Shown: positions 16,151 to 25,457 of the stretch, in pieces | Layout of the letters: every line of letters starts with the position of its first letter | Numbering within the stretch: the stretch's first letter is position 1 | Assembly: GCF_016892625.1 (NCBI RefSeq) | Contig: NZ_JAFEMW010000001.1 | Location: 1,054,001-1,118,000 of the forward strand | Source of the DNA: Brevibacterium sp. RIT 803 | Lineage (GTDB): Bacteria; Actinomycetota; Actinomycetes; Actinomycetales; Brevibacteriaceae | Length of the DNA stretch: 64,000 nt | Direction of reading: 5' to 3' | The notes under the pieces: model-generated | What the model saw: only the letters and a program-made list of their open reading frames with translations | Database searches by the model: none | What the model was told of the DNA's origin: nothing | Made by a program: the position numbers and the translations under genes

Positions 16151-16226
16151 TGGAGCCCCCCATCGGACTCGAACCGATGACCTTCGCTTTACAAGAGCGG
16201 TGCTCTACCAACTGAGCTAGGGAGGC
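16151..16226 (-). tRNA. tRNA-Thr (anticodon TGT)
   Basis: The minus strand folds into a complete cloverleaf of 76 bases with CCA encoded. The acceptor stem is GCCTCCC with GGGGGGC (one G-U pair); the D stem is GCTC/GAGC; the anticodon loop is CTTGTAA, giving anticodon TGT for ACA codons; the T stem is ATCGG/CCGAT around TTCGAGT. The outermost anticodon pair is mismatched. No integrase or duplicated 3' end is nearby, so it is not an occupied attachment site. Confidence 0.95.
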
Positions 16227-16390
16227 GTGGCGGCGAAACGATGTCGTCGGCGCCTACACGATAGTAGTCCATTTACCGTCGCGGCGACAAAACGGGCGCG
16301 AGGCAGACTTCGCTCACGAACATCGGTCGACCACCACCTTCGCGTCGGTCGACCACCTCGGCGGCGGTCGACCGATGCTCGTGAAGCCGA

Positions 16391-17251
16391 TCAGCCCTTG
16401 ATCTCTCCGGTGGCCTTGAGGATCTCCAAGGTCAGCGCCTGCGGGTCGCTGGTCTTGTCGGTCTGCTTGCCGTTGATGAGCACCCACGGAGTAGCTTCGA
16501 CTCCGTTGTCCAGAGCCTCCGTCGAGGTCTTCTCGACGAAGTCCTTGAACGACTGATCCGTGACGCAGCTCTCGACGGTCTGCTCGGGATCGGACTGGAG
16601 CTTCTTCGAGGTGTCGACTCCGGCATCCTCAGCGACCTTGAGCAGTTCCTCATCGGTGCGGCCGTTGCCCTGCTCTTCGGGCTGCTGGGCATACATTGCG
16701 GGGAAGAAGTCCCTGACGGTTTCGGGCTGCGAGTCGACGACGCAGGCTGCCGAGTTGGCCGCGCGAGTCGAGTATTCGTTGCCGCTGGACATCCGGTCGA
16801 GGATCGACACCGGTTTGTACTCGAGCACGATCGAGCCTTCGTCGGCGAGCTTCTCCAGAGTCGGGGTGTTCGCGTCCTCGAATGCCTTGCACCCTGGGCA
16901 TTGGAAGTCCAGGTAGACCGTCACGGTTGCAGCATTCTCCTTGGCACCGGCATCGGCCGGAGTCGGCAGATCCGACTCCTCACCGTCGGGCATCTGCTTC
17001 GGCTGCACCACTTCGCCGTCCTTGGCCATGCTGACACCGCCGGCGACGAAGTTGGCCGGAGTCATCCCCGGCTTGCTCTGCTGGAAGATGAGAACAGCGA
17101 CGACCGCGGCCACGACGACGACGACAACACCGATCCCCACGTAGAGGATGGTCTTGGCGGTCTTCTCCTTCTTCTCCTGAGCCGCTGCGATCTGGCGCGC
17201 GTTCTCACGTGCCTGGTTCCGCCGATTGTCACCGGAATTGTTCTTCGCCAT
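16391..17251 (-). CDS. Membrane-anchored DsbA-like thioredoxin-fold protein
   Basis: A 286-residue protein with a cytoplasmic basic N-terminus, one membrane helix (about residues 35-57, ILYVGIGVVVVVVAAVVAVL), then an extracytoplasmic DsbA-type domain. The active site is DFQCPGCKAFED, and the cis-Pro loop is ATPWVLINGK. Two extra Cys residues (SAACVVDS and ESCVTDQ) may form a structural disulfide. It probably oxidises or isomerises disulfides of exported proteins. The start has GAGGA five bases upstream. It is downstream of the kinase gene on the same strand with a 156-base gap. Confidence 0.85.
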   Translation of the reverse strand: MAKNNSGDNRRNQARENARQIAAAQEKKEKTAKTILYVGIGVVVVVVAAVVAVLIFQQSKPGMTPANFVAGGVSMAKDGEVVQPKQMPDGEESDLPTPADAGAKENAATVTVYLDFQCPGCKAFEDANTPTLEKLADEGSIVLEYKPVSILDRMSSGNEYSTRAANSAACVVDSQPETVRDFFPAMYAQQPEEQGNGRTDEELLKVAEDAGVDTSKKLQSDPEQTVESCVTDQSFKDFVEKTSTEALDNGVEATPWVLINGKQTDKTSDPQALTLEILKATGEIKG

Positions 17252-17407
17252 TGTTCCTCACGTTGCGATCGTCTGACGTCGGCCCAACCTCGGACCGTGG
17301 GGAATCGGGTCGACATACGAGTCCCGACCGTCCCACCTTACCCAAACAGGTGGTGCCCCGACTCCCAGTGAAATTCAAGGATCAACTACGCCGGGGCTGA
17401 AAGGTGC

Positions 17408-19561
17408 CTATACAGGTTCGGGCAGATAGGTGAATGGGTTCGTCGGCAGGGGCCACCAGGACATGCCGGAACCCGTCTGGATGACCATGATCGCGATGAT
17501 GATGAGGAGCGCGATCGCTGACAGGGCGATGAGCCGGCCCAGCTGGTTGCGCGTCACCCCGGAGACCATGAGCCGTGATCCGAATCGCAGGCTGCCCGCA
17601 CCTGGCCCCAGCCACAGAACCAAGCCACCGGCGGCACCGGCTGCCCACACCGAACACTGCTCCGAGTATCCGCTGGGCACGATTCCCGCAATGTCGAGAC
17701 GGGTCAGCACGAGCATCGCGACACCCGCGATCGCCGGCAGGACGAATGATGTGATCGAGGTCAGCACCGATGCCAGAAGCGCACCCGGCGCCGAGGCGAG
17801 CGAACGCAGGAATCCCCTGCCATTCGTTCCGCGTTCGAACCGGTGCTTCTGGGCCTTGCGGTCCAACCGTGTGCCGGTCCGCGCCAGGATCGACCACAGG
17901 AACACGATGAGTGTGACGAGCAGCGGGGCCAGCGGCATGATCGCGATCGCCAGCAGGATGAGGGCGAACACCACCCATCCGCCGGTTCGGATCGTCCGGT
18001 AGGTCATCGGCCCCCAGCCGTAACCCTGCTGGTCCGGCTGGCCCGGTCGGCTCTGCTGTCCTGACTGGATTCCTGTGCCGGTGGGCTCGGGTCGGGCAGT
18101 GCCCTGACCTGCTGCCGGACCGCCGCGAACGGTCGGAGGTCCACCGAGTCCGTACCCTGTCCCGCCGAGGTTGGTCCCGGCCATCGCTGATCCCGGAGCG
18201 GCCTGGATGCCGCCGTTGGGATTGCGCACGGGCGGTGCGGTTCCCCGGTTCATCTGGCCCGGGTTCATTGTGGGCGGGTTCCCCTGCACGCCGGGCATCA
18301 TCCCGGATCGGGCCTGCGGCTGCTGGCCCTGCACCTGTGGGCCCTGTGGGCGCTGACTCTGCGGACGCTGGCCCTGTGGAGAATAGCCCTGTTGTGGGTA
18401 TCCCTGCGGGTCAGTTCCGCCGGTCCCCGCGCCTCCGGGTCCCATTCCACCGGGCGCGTTCGGGGTCGGCGCTGAACCCGGGTAGCCTCCGCGCGGCGAT
18501 CCGTGCCCGGTGGCACCGTAGCCGGAAGCGTCGTATCCGGCGGCTCCGATGCCTCCGCCAGAGGCTGCGGCACCACCGACAGCAGCACCAGCCGCGGCTC
18601 CGCCGGCACCAGCGGCGGCTCCGCCGGCAGCAGCGCCGAAGGCTGTGCCCAAGGCGTTGCCGTAGCCTGACCGGCTGCCCGCACCGCCGTCGACCGCGGG
18701 CATCCGGGCAGTCCCGGTCGGCGATGCCTGGTTCGAACTCCCGGCAGCCGGACCGGATCCCAGCTGCGGTTCGCGTCCGGACTCGATGTCGACGAGTGCG
18801 TCGAGGATCATCTGACCGCTGGGTCTGCGTTCGGGCTTCGGGTCGAGGCAGGCCGCGATCAGGGGAACGAAGTTGCGGGGAGCGTTGTCGAGATCGAACT
18901 TGCCCATGGCCACTCGCCCCAGCACCGCTTCGAGAGGACCAGAGCCGTACGGGTTGCGGCCGGTGGCGGCATAGGCCATCGTCGCGGCCCACCCCCACCA
19001 GTCGGTCTTCTCACTCGAAGTCTTGCCATCGGCGATCTCAGGGGACAGGTATCCGGGCGTTCCCATCACCAGGCCCGTCGCGGTCACCCGCACCTCGTCG
19101 GCGACCTGGGCGATGCCGAAGTCGATGACCATCGGCTCGCCGTCCATGATCATGACGTTCGCGGGTTTGAGGTCGCGGTGGATGACACCGGACTCGTGCA
19201 CAGCATTGAGGGCATCGAGGAGGGCATGGCCGAAATGGACGAGTTCATCCTCGGCGAAGGGACCGTTGTCTCTGACATCATCGGACAGCGTCTGCCCGTC
19301 GACGAATTCGGTGATGATGAAGGGCTGCGCGGATTCGAGCTCGGCGTCGAGCACCTCGGCGATTCTGGGATGCTTGATCCGTCGCAGGGTCCTGACCTCG
19401 CGTCCGAGGCGTTTGCGAGCGGTCTCATCATTGGCGATATGCGGGTGAAGAACCTTCACTGCGACAGGGTTGTTTCCGCCGTCGACACCGAGATAGACGA
19501 CACCCATGCCGCCCGAGCCGAGCTCCTCGATGAGGCGGTAGCCTCCCAGATCCTGAACCAT
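17408..19561 (-). CDS. Serine/threonine protein kinase with a polytopic C-terminal domain
   Basis: A 717-residue protein. Residues about 1-260 are a Hanks-type kinase domain: LGSGGMGVVYLG, the Lys in PVAVKVL, the catalytic loop VIHRDLKPANVMI and VIDFGIAQV. Residues about 270-520 are a Gly/Pro/Gln/Ala-rich linker, with runs such as GQRPQSQRPQGPQ. The C-terminal 180 residues carry about five membrane helices, unlike the usual single-helix PASTA kinases. The ATG at 19561 follows GGGAGG and places the kinase glycine loop where it is expected. It diverges from otsA with a 65-base gap. Confidence 0.85.
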   Translation of the reverse strand: MVQDLGGYRLIEELGSGGMGVVYLGVDGGNNPVAVKVLHPHIANDETARKRLGREVRTLRRIKHPRIAEVLDAELESAQPFIITEFVDGQTLSDDVRDNGPFAEDELVHFGHALLDALNAVHESGVIHRDLKPANVMIMDGEPMVIDFGIAQVADEVRVTATGLVMGTPGYLSPEIADGKTSSEKTDWWGWAATMAYAATGRNPYGSGPLEAVLGRVAMGKFDLDNAPRNFVPLIAACLDPKPERRPSGQMILDALVDIESGREPQLGSGPAAGSSNQASPTGTARMPAVDGGAGSRSGYGNALGTAFGAAAGGAAAGAGGAAAGAAVGGAAASGGGIGAAGYDASGYGATGHGSPRGGYPGSAPTPNAPGGMGPGGAGTGGTDPQGYPQQGYSPQGQRPQSQRPQGPQVQGQQPQARSGMMPGVQGNPPTMNPGQMNRGTAPPVRNPNGGIQAAPGSAMAGTNLGGTGYGLGGPPTVRGGPAAGQGTARPEPTGTGIQSGQQSRPGQPDQQGYGWGPMTYRTIRTGGWVVFALILLAIAIMPLAPLLVTLIVFLWSILARTGTRLDRKAQKHRFERGTNGRGFLRSLASAPGALLASVLTSITSFVLPAIAGVAMLVLTRLDIAGIVPSGYSEQCSVWAAGAAGGLVLWLGPGAGSLRFGSRLMVSGVTRNQLGRLIALSAIALLIIIAIMVIQTGSGMSWWPLPTNPFTYLPEPV

Positions 19562-19626
19562 CACCCTCCCAAGCGTAGTCGAGCGAGTACAGTTCGTTCT
19601 AAGGACCGACACAGGAGGAGGCGCAG

Positions 19627-21207
19627 ATGAACACCGTCAACTCTGCCGAAACCACTACCGCATCCGCGTATGGTGACAGCGATTTCGTCGTCGTCGCGAA
19701 CCGTCTGCCCGTGGACAGGGACCCTGCTGAGAAGAGCCAAGGATGGCGCACCTCACCTGGGGGTTTGGTCACTGCAGTGGCGCCGGTGATGAAGTCTCAG
19801 GAGGGTGCGTGGATCGGCTGGACCGGGGTGCCCGACGTCGATTTCGACCCGTTCACGATCGACGGGATGAATCTGGTTCCCGTCACCCTGTCGAGTGAGG
19901 ATGTCCTCAAATATTATGAAGGATTCTCCAATGCGACATTGTGGCCGCTCTATCACGATGTGATCGTCCCGCCCGAGTTCCACCGCACGTGGTGGGACTC
20001 GTATGTGCGTGTCAATGAGCGCTTCGCGGCCAAGGTCGCCGAGGTGGCTGCCGAGGGCGCCACTGTCTGGGTCCATGACTATCAGCTCCAGCTGGTTCCG
20101 CAGCTGGTGCGCCGGATGCGTCCCGACCTGGCGATCGGGTTCTTCAACCACATCCCCTTCCCACCCTACGAACTCTTCGCACAGCTGCCCTGGCGCGATG
20201 AGATCCTCCGCGGCCTCCTCGGCGCGGATCTCATCGGATTCCAACGTCCTGCCGATGCCGCGAACTTCCGACGTGCGGTGCGCGGACGTCTCAATTTCAC
20301 GACGAAGGGTTCAACGGTCAACGTCCCGGCCGGGGATTTCCTGCCGGAGCACATCGTGCGCGCCGAAGCCTTCCCAATCTCCATCGACACCCCTTACCTC
20401 GAGGAGCTGGCGCGTGATCCGAAGATCATCGAACGTGCCCGGCAGATCCGCGAAGAGATCGGCAACCCGAAGGTCGTCATGCTCGGCGTCGACCGGATGG
20501 ACTACACGAAGGGCATCCGACATCGGCTCAAGGCCTTCGGTGAGCTGCTCGCCGAGGGCAAGCTCGATGTCGAGGACGTCGTCCTGATCCAGATCGCCAC
20601 GCCCTCCCGAGAACGACTCGAGCAGTACAAGATCATCCGTCACGATGTGGAGCTGGCCGTCGGTCGGATCAACGGCGAGCAGGCCGAAGTCGGGTCCATC
20701 GCCGTCCACTACCTCCACCATTCCTACCCGCGCGATGAGATGACCGCCTTCTTCCTCGCCGCGGACGTCATGCTCGTGACGGCACTGCGGGATGGGATGA
20801 ACCTCGTGGCCAAGGAGTACGTGGCTTGCCGCAGACGTGATGACGGCGCCCTTGTCCTGTCCGAGTTCACCGGGGCCGCCGATCAGCTCAAGGGTGCCGT
20901 GATGGTCAACCCCCACGACATCGGCGACGTCAAGGCTGGCATCCTCGACGCCGTGCAGATGGATGAGAAGACACGCTCACGGCGGATGAAGCAGATGCGC
21001 AAGAAGATCGCCACGGATACGGTGAGCATCTGGTCGAAGAAGTTTTTGGCCGAACTCGAGGCCATCCACACGAACCCGGAGGCGATCATCCCCGACCGTC
21101 CAGCCGCCCTGCCCGAACGGCCGACGACGGCATCCGATCGCATCACCTCCACCGTCGCCGCACAGGACTCCAGCCCGGCATCTGCACCCGGCGAGGGCCG
21201 TCGGTGA
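19627..21207 (+). CDS. otsA: Alpha,alpha-trehalose-phosphate synthase
   Basis: A 526-residue GT20 enzyme making trehalose-6-phosphate from an activated glucose and glucose-6-phosphate. Family motifs: [12 protein letters not shown] at the N-terminus, [39 protein letters not shown] and the donor-site [15 protein letters not shown] strong GGAGGAGG ribosome site precedes the ATG. The last 40 residues are a Pro/Ala/Ser-rich tail. It overlaps otsB by GTGA, giving the two-step trehalose pathway for osmotic and desiccation protection. The divergent kinase could modulate it (inference). Confidence 0.95.
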   Translation: MNTVNSAETTTASAYGDSDFVVVANRLPVDRDPAEKSQGWRTSPGGLVTAVAPVMKSQEGAWIGWTGVPDVDFDPFTIDGMNLVPVTLSSEDVLKYYEGFSNATLWPLYHDVIVPPEFHRTWWDSYVRVNERFAAKVAEVAAEGATVWVHDYQLQLVPQLVRRMRPDLAIGFFNHIPFPPYELFAQLPWRDEILRGLLGADLIGFQRPADAANFRRAVRGRLNFTTKGSTVNVPAGDFLPEHIVRAEAFPISIDTPYLEELARDPKIIERARQIREEIGNPKVVMLGVDRMDYTKGIRHRLKAFGELLAEGKLDVEDVVLIQIATPSRERLEQYKIIRHDVELAVGRINGEQAEVGSIAVHYLHHSYPRDEMTAFFLAADVMLVTALRDGMNLVAKEYVACRRRDDGALVLSEFTGAADQLKGAVMVNPHDIGDVKAGILDAVQMDEKTRSRRMKQMRKKIATDTVSIWSKKFLAELEAIHTNPEAIIPDRPAALPERPTTASDRITSTVAAQDSSPASAPGEGRR

Positions 21208-22256
21208 CATCGGATCCGGCCTCCATGCCGCCTTCCCAGCCCCGCCCCGGTCAGTCCCGCTCAGAGCGGCCTCGACCTGAGGCTGTGCCACCCGAGCCGC
21301 TGTCACCTGAGCAGGCACCCTCACCACGATCGACTCCCGATTACACGCCGTCGGCCGACCTCGATCTCAGACAGATCACCGGCACCGGTTCAGTCCTCAT
21401 CGCCCTCGACTTCGACGGTGTCCTCGCGCCGCTGCAGGACAATCCCGACCTGTCCCGGCCGCTCCCGGAATCGGCACAGGCGATCGTTGATCTCAGCACC
21501 CTGCCCGCGACCCGGGTGGCACTGGTCTCCGGTCGAGACGTCACCACCCTGCGGCGCCTTGCCGACCCGCCCCCGGCGGTGTGGCTGGTCGGTTCGCACG
21601 GCGCCGAGGTGGACCTGGGCTCGTCATCGCCGGCCTCGACTCCCTCACCTGAGGTGACGATGGATCAGCCCCAGGTCAGCGTCGCCGAGCAGCGGATGCT
21701 CACCGCGATCGATGCCCATATCGAGTCTTTCGAACACGACCTGTCCTCGGGATCAGGCACGAGTTCGGAGCCTGGCTCGGGCTCGGAGCCTGACTTGGAC
21801 TCAGAATCTGGCTCGGCCTCAGAGCCTGGCTCTGGCCCGGTCACTGAGGTCAGGGTCGAGCGGAAGCCGTTCTCCCGCACGGTGCACACGCGTGGCCTCG
21901 ACTCGGAGTTCGCGTCCGCGCTGCACGCCCATGTCATCGCCGTCCAGGCCGAACATCCAGGAATCCGCGTCATCGAGGGCCATGACATCACCGAGCTTGC
22001 AGTGAAGACGGCGACGAAGGGCGATGGTCTGCGGGCGCTCATCGCCGCCGGTTCACCCGCCGCGGTCCTCTACCTCGGCGACGATGTCACCGACGAGGAT
22101 GCCTTCGCCGAACTCGAAGATCTGCCGACGGGCCTGAGCATCAAGGTCGGACCGGCCCCGACCCGCGCGCCGTGGCGGATCACAGATCCCAGCGCGGTCG
22201 CAGAACTCCTCACACGACTCGCAACCGAACGCCGCGCACAGCTGCCACAGCCCTGA
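21204..22256 (+). CDS. otsB: Trehalose-6-phosphate phosphatase
   Basis: A 350-residue HAD-family phosphatase converting trehalose-6-phosphate to trehalose. The nucleophile motif is LIALDFDGVLAPL, followed by VALVSGRD and GSHGAEVD, with the late acidic motif LYLGDDVTDEDAF. The GTG start overlaps the otsA stop. It is longer than usual because of a 50-residue Pro-rich N-terminal extension and a Ser/Glu/Pro/Gly insertion near residues 180-212 encoded by repeated GAGCCTGGCTC-like DNA in the cap domain. All catalytic motifs are intact, so it should be active. Confidence 0.9.
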   Translation: MTSDPASMPPSQPRPGQSRSERPRPEAVPPEPLSPEQAPSPRSTPDYTPSADLDLRQITGTGSVLIALDFDGVLAPLQDNPDLSRPLPESAQAIVDLSTLPATRVALVSGRDVTTLRRLADPPPAVWLVGSHGAEVDLGSSSPASTPSPEVTMDQPQVSVAEQRMLTAIDAHIESFEHDLSSGSGTSSEPGSGSEPDLDSESGSASEPGSGPVTEVRVERKPFSRTVHTRGLDSEFASALHAHVIAVQAEHPGIRVIEGHDITELAVKTATKGDGLRALIAAGSPAAVLYLGDDVTDEDAFAELEDLPTGLSIKVGPAPTRAPWRITDPSAVAELLTRLATERRAQLPQP

Positions 22257-22277
22257 AGCGCCTCGCCGGCTGCATTC

Positions 22278-22322
22278 TCAGCGTCGCTGCGGCGGCACTA
22301 TCAGCGTCGCTGCGGCGGCACT
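22278..22322. repeat. Tandem duplication of 22 bases across a stop codon
   Basis: Identical 22-base copies at 22278-22299 and 22301-22322, separated by one base, so the unit is 23 bases. The second contains the stop codon of the minus-strand LacI regulator, and the first is a spare copy of the same gene end just beyond it. Confidence 0.8.
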
Positions 22323-23410
22323 GCGCTGGCCCGCAGGACGAGGTCCGGGGTCATCGAATAGTCGATGGCCGCCGCCTCGCCGGGATTGGCCATCATCGCC
22401 CTGACCTCGTTGAGCGCGGAGACGGCGATCGCCTCCCAGTCGTAGCTGACCTGCGACAGGGGTGGTGCGATGACATCGGCATCGGGCATGTCCCCGACGG
22501 TGAGCAGCGAGAGGTCCCGCGGAACGTCGAGGCGAGCGCGCGCGGCAGCTTCGAGAATGCCAAACGACAGCGATGGTGCGCAGGCGATGACGGCTGAGCA
22601 CTGCAGGTGGAGCAGCTCCTCGGCCGCGGCGACTCCGGCCATGGTGCCTCCTGCAGCTTCGACCACGGGCGCCTGGTCACGGGTGGCGGGAATGTGGAGG
22701 ACCTGGGCCATGGACTTGCGGAATCCGGCGATGCGCACTGCCGCGGCTGAGTCGCGGAGCACGGCGAGCCCGATGCGACGATGCCCCAGGTGTACGAGGT
22801 GCTGCACCGCGGTCGCGATGCCGTCCGTGGCGTCAAGGACGATGCGAGAGATCCCGTCCTCGTGCCGGGCATTGGAGACCCTGATCTGCGGCAGGTTCCG
22901 CTCGGCCAGTTTCGCGGCGAGTTCACCGGCCGCTCCCCCGCCGAGGACGATCGCTGCCTGGACATGAGGGTCGCTTCCAGCCGGGCCGAGCAGAGATTCG
23001 GCCAGGGCATCGGCCCGGTAGGCTGCGGCCTCAACATGCACAGCAGCAATCCCCTGGGCGAAGACTTTGCTGGTCAGAAGGTCGAACAGGCGTCCATAGG
23101 GGTCGACGTTGCCTGCAGGAGCGGCAGGCCTGACCAGGGCGACCATCTGCCTCGACGGTGTGTCGTGACTGCCCGAGTCCACGCCGAGGATGGCCAACGC
23201 CCGGCGGACCTTGGCCAATGACCCCGGGGACACTGTGTCCGGGTGGCGCAGTGCCCGCGAAGCAGTCGCCTTCGACACTCCTGCCGCACCGGCGATGGCA
23301 CCGAGTCCGACATGTCTGTGCTCACCGGGTTCGGGCACGGTGGATGCATGGAGTGCCTCGGCTGCTGTGGAGGCACCGGCACCGGGGTGTGAGTCGGCGC
23401 TCGGGGTCAC
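22301..23410 (-). CDS. LacI-family transcriptional regulator
   Basis: A 369-residue protein with the LacI helix-turn-helix at residues about 34-58 (LGAIAGAAGVSKATASRALR), unusually preceded by a 33-residue extension. The periplasmic-binding-like effector domain follows, with VDPYGRLFDLL, a hinge-proximal segment and LTVGDMPDADVIAPPLSQV. It starts with a GTG overlapping the stop of the upstream LacI gene (GTGA), so two LacI regulators are made from one message. The effector is probably a sugar or nucleoside; no sugar-uptake permease is adjacent. Confidence 0.85.
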   Translation of the reverse strand: MTPSADSHPGAGASTAAEALHASTVPEPGEHRHVGLGAIAGAAGVSKATASRALRHPDTVSPGSLAKVRRALAILGVDSGSHDTPSRQMVALVRPAAPAGNVDPYGRLFDLLTSKVFAQGIAAVHVEAAAYRADALAESLLGPAGSDPHVQAAIVLGGGAAGELAAKLAERNLPQIRVSNARHEDGISRIVLDATDGIATAVQHLVHLGHRRIGLAVLRDSAAAVRIAGFRKSMAQVLHIPATRDQAPVVEAAGGTMAGVAAAEELLHLQCSAVIACAPSLSFGILEAAARARLDVPRDLSLLTVGDMPDADVIAPPLSQVSYDWEAIAVSALNEVRAMMANPGEAAAIDYSMTPDLVLRASAVPPQRR

Positions 23411-24387
23411 TGTCGCGCCGCCGTCGTCGAGGCCCTGGCCAAGAGCCGGGGCCGAAACACCGGCGGGACCGATTTCAGGTCCTCACCGGAGATCTTCAGC
23501 GTCGACAGGGTGGCTGCGACGAGCGCCTGCGAGAGCCCCTCGACGTCGATGCCGAGAACGGTAGCCGGTGGCCCGGTGAACTTCATCGTCGGCGAATCGC
23601 CGAAGCCAACGATCGACATGTCCCGCGGGACCTGCAGGTGCCGGTTGCGCAGACCCTGCAGAGCCCCGTGCAGCTGCAGGGCCGACTGCACGATCACCGC
23701 GGTGCAGGTCGCATCCTTGAGGTCGAGGACGGCGCGCGAACCGCCGGAGAAGGACTTCGGAACCTGCGAGATCCAATCATCGAGCTTGACCCCGAAGTTG
23801 CGCGCGGGATGCTCGGCGCGGAAGCGTCTGATCAGCTGCACCGCAAGCTCACCGCTGTCATTGCAGATCAGACCGATGCGTCGGTGGCCGATGGCCTGGA
23901 GATGTTCGAAGGCCGTCGTCATTCCCCCGCCGAGGTCGAGGCGTGCGGCGATGATGTCGCCGCTGACATCACCGGAGTCCACCGCCGACTGCTCGTCGAC
24001 GCGAATGCAGGGGATGTCGGTGTGCAGACTCGTCAGCGTCGGCGTCACGAGGGCAACGGCACCGGCGTCGACGGCGACCTTCAGCGGCGTGGTCTCGGTC
24101 TCGACCGGCGGACGGGTGATGAGCAGACCATGTTCCTGCAGAGATGCGGCGACGCGAGTACAGACCTGAACCTGCCAGTACTCGGGATTTCCGGGCGCGC
24201 TGACGGCCACCAACCGCTTCGGTGCCTCATGGAGGAGGGTGGAGCGAGAGTAGCCCAAGGTGTCCATGGCTTCGAGCACTCTTGCCCGGGTCTCTTCGGC
24301 CACAGCACCGCGCCTGCCGAGGACGCGGGACACTGTCGCCAGGGACACGCCCGCCCGGGCGGCGACATCGTCGAGCTTGACCTTCAT
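23407..24387 (-). CDS. LacI-family transcriptional regulator
   Basis: A 326-residue LacI regulator starting MKVKLDDVAARAGVSLATVS, where the helix-turn-helix sits at the very N-terminus as is usual. The effector domain includes IGHRRIGLICNDSGE and SIVGFGDSPTMKFTGPPAT. The ATG at 24387 is chosen because upstream sequence is not LacI-like. It leads the two-regulator operon and diverges from the degenerate ABC ATPase 359 bases away. Confidence 0.85.
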   Translation of the reverse strand: MKVKLDDVAARAGVSLATVSRVLGRRGAVAEETRARVLEAMDTLGYSRSTLLHEAPKRLVAVSAPGNPEYWQVQVCTRVAASLQEHGLLITRPPVETETTPLKVAVDAGAVALVTPTLTSLHTDIPCIRVDEQSAVDSGDVSGDIIAARLDLGGGMTTAFEHLQAIGHRRIGLICNDSGELAVQLIRRFRAEHPARNFGVKLDDWISQVPKSFSGGSRAVLDLKDATCTAVIVQSALQLHGALQGLRNRHLQVPRDMSIVGFGDSPTMKFTGPPATVLGIDVEGLSQALVAATLSTLKISGEDLKSVPPVFRPRLLARASTTAARQ

Positions 24388-24746
24388 ACTGGGAAGTCTA
24401 TCGGGGCCGACCCCACCGGCGACCACCTCAGCGGCGGTGTCCCTCGATTGCAGATTCGGCTGACAGCCTCGGCTGTGTCCGACACGCCGCCTGCGCACAC
24501 AATTGCACAAACAAACTTGTCTGTCAGTTCGGCGCGTGAGAACCGTTGAACAATCGCTGAACCCGCGGTTTCTCACCCAGCATCCGCCCAGGTGTGCGCC
24601 TGCGCGCTGGCACAGTGCTGAGAATCACTCTACGCTTCGTCGAATAGGCTGTCACAGAGCGCATTCAACGGCTTAGGATGTGAATGACTGAGCATCCCCG
24701 CCAGGTCACCGACGACCAGCTGCTCACGAATACTTTAGGAGGAAAC
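24388..24746. promoter_or_regulatory. Intergenic region between the LacI pair and the ABC-like gene
   Basis: No gene is supported in these 359 bases. A near-perfect inverted repeat, GTGAGAACCG (24536-24545) against CGGTTTCTCAC (24566-24576), encloses the direct repeats GTTGAAC and GCTGAAC and is a candidate LacI operator. A TAGGAT box is present near 24673, and the ribosome site AGGAGG precedes the ATG at 24747. Confidence 0.4.
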
Positions 24747-25454
24747 ATGTCAACAGTGTCGTTGAATGGCCTCAGTCATGCCTACGAGAACACCGTGTCC
24801 CCCTCGGTGCACCCGTTCAATCTCTTCATCGACGACGGCGAGTTCGTCGTCCTCTACGGACCATCCGGATCCGGCAAATCGACCATCCTGCGGATGCTCC
24901 ATGGCCTCGAGGCCCCCAAGACCGGCACGATCCTCATCGACGGAGTCGACGTCACCCACGCCGCGGTCAACGATCGCGACGTCACCCTTGCCCTTGAGAG
25001 CTACGCCCTCTACCCGCACATGAGTGTGCGCGACAACCTCGGCTTCGCGCTCCGTGTCGATGGTCTCCCGGCCGAGGAGATCCGTGAACGCGTCGAGTCC
25101 GTGACCTCGAAGATCGGGCTCAGCGACATCCTCGATGCCGTGCCCGGTGATCTCTCCGCCCTGCAGCGCCAGACGATCGCCCTGGCCCGCGCCGTGGTCC
25201 GTCAGCCCAAGGTCCTGATCATGGACGAACCGGTCGTCAACCTCGTTCCCGAGTACCAGGCCGACACCCTGCGCCTGGTCAAGGATCTGCAGCAGGAATT
25301 CGGGCTGACCACCCTCTATGCCACGGCCGATCTCGATGACGCGAAGGTCCTCGGCGACCGCATCGCCTTCCTCGACCATGGGCGTCTGATCGGGGTGGAG
25401 AAACCTGAAGTCGCCGAGGCGCTCGTCGCCTCGATCGCGGACGTGGACTCCTGA
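24747..25454 (+). CDS. Degenerate MalK/UgpC-like ABC ATPase without a permease
   Basis: A 235-residue protein with the nucleotide-binding fold of sugar-importer ATPases. Walker A (GPSGSGKST) and Walker B (KVLIMDEP) are intact. Other catalytic elements are changed: the Q-loop Gln is Glu (ALESYALYPHM), the signature is LSALQ rather than LSGGQ, the D-loop Asp is lost (VVNLVPEYQ), and the switch His is Ala (LYATADLDDA). The C-terminal regulatory domain of MalK (about 130 residues) is absent. AGGAGG lies four bases before the chosen ATG. It probably binds ATP but hydrolyses poorly or has another role. The DUF4032 gene follows after 3 bases. Confidence 0.8.
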   Translation: MSTVSLNGLSHAYENTVSPSVHPFNLFIDDGEFVVLYGPSGSGKSTILRMLHGLEAPKTGTILIDGVDVTHAAVNDRDVTLALESYALYPHMSVRDNLGFALRVDGLPAEEIRERVESVTSKIGLSDILDAVPGDLSALQRQTIALARAVVRQPKVLIMDEPVVNLVPEYQADTLRLVKDLQQEFGLTTLYATADLDDAKVLGDRIAFLDHGRLIGVEKPEVAEALVASIADVDS

Positions 25455-25457
25455 TCG

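Noticed and set aside
16151..16226. tRNA-Thr as an integration site of a mobile element
   Set aside because: No integrase, no duplicated tRNA end and the flanking genes are ordinary chromosomal ones.
24747..25454. Functional sugar ABC importer ATPase
   Set aside because: No permease or binding protein is nearby, four catalytic elements are altered and the MalK regulatory domain is missing.
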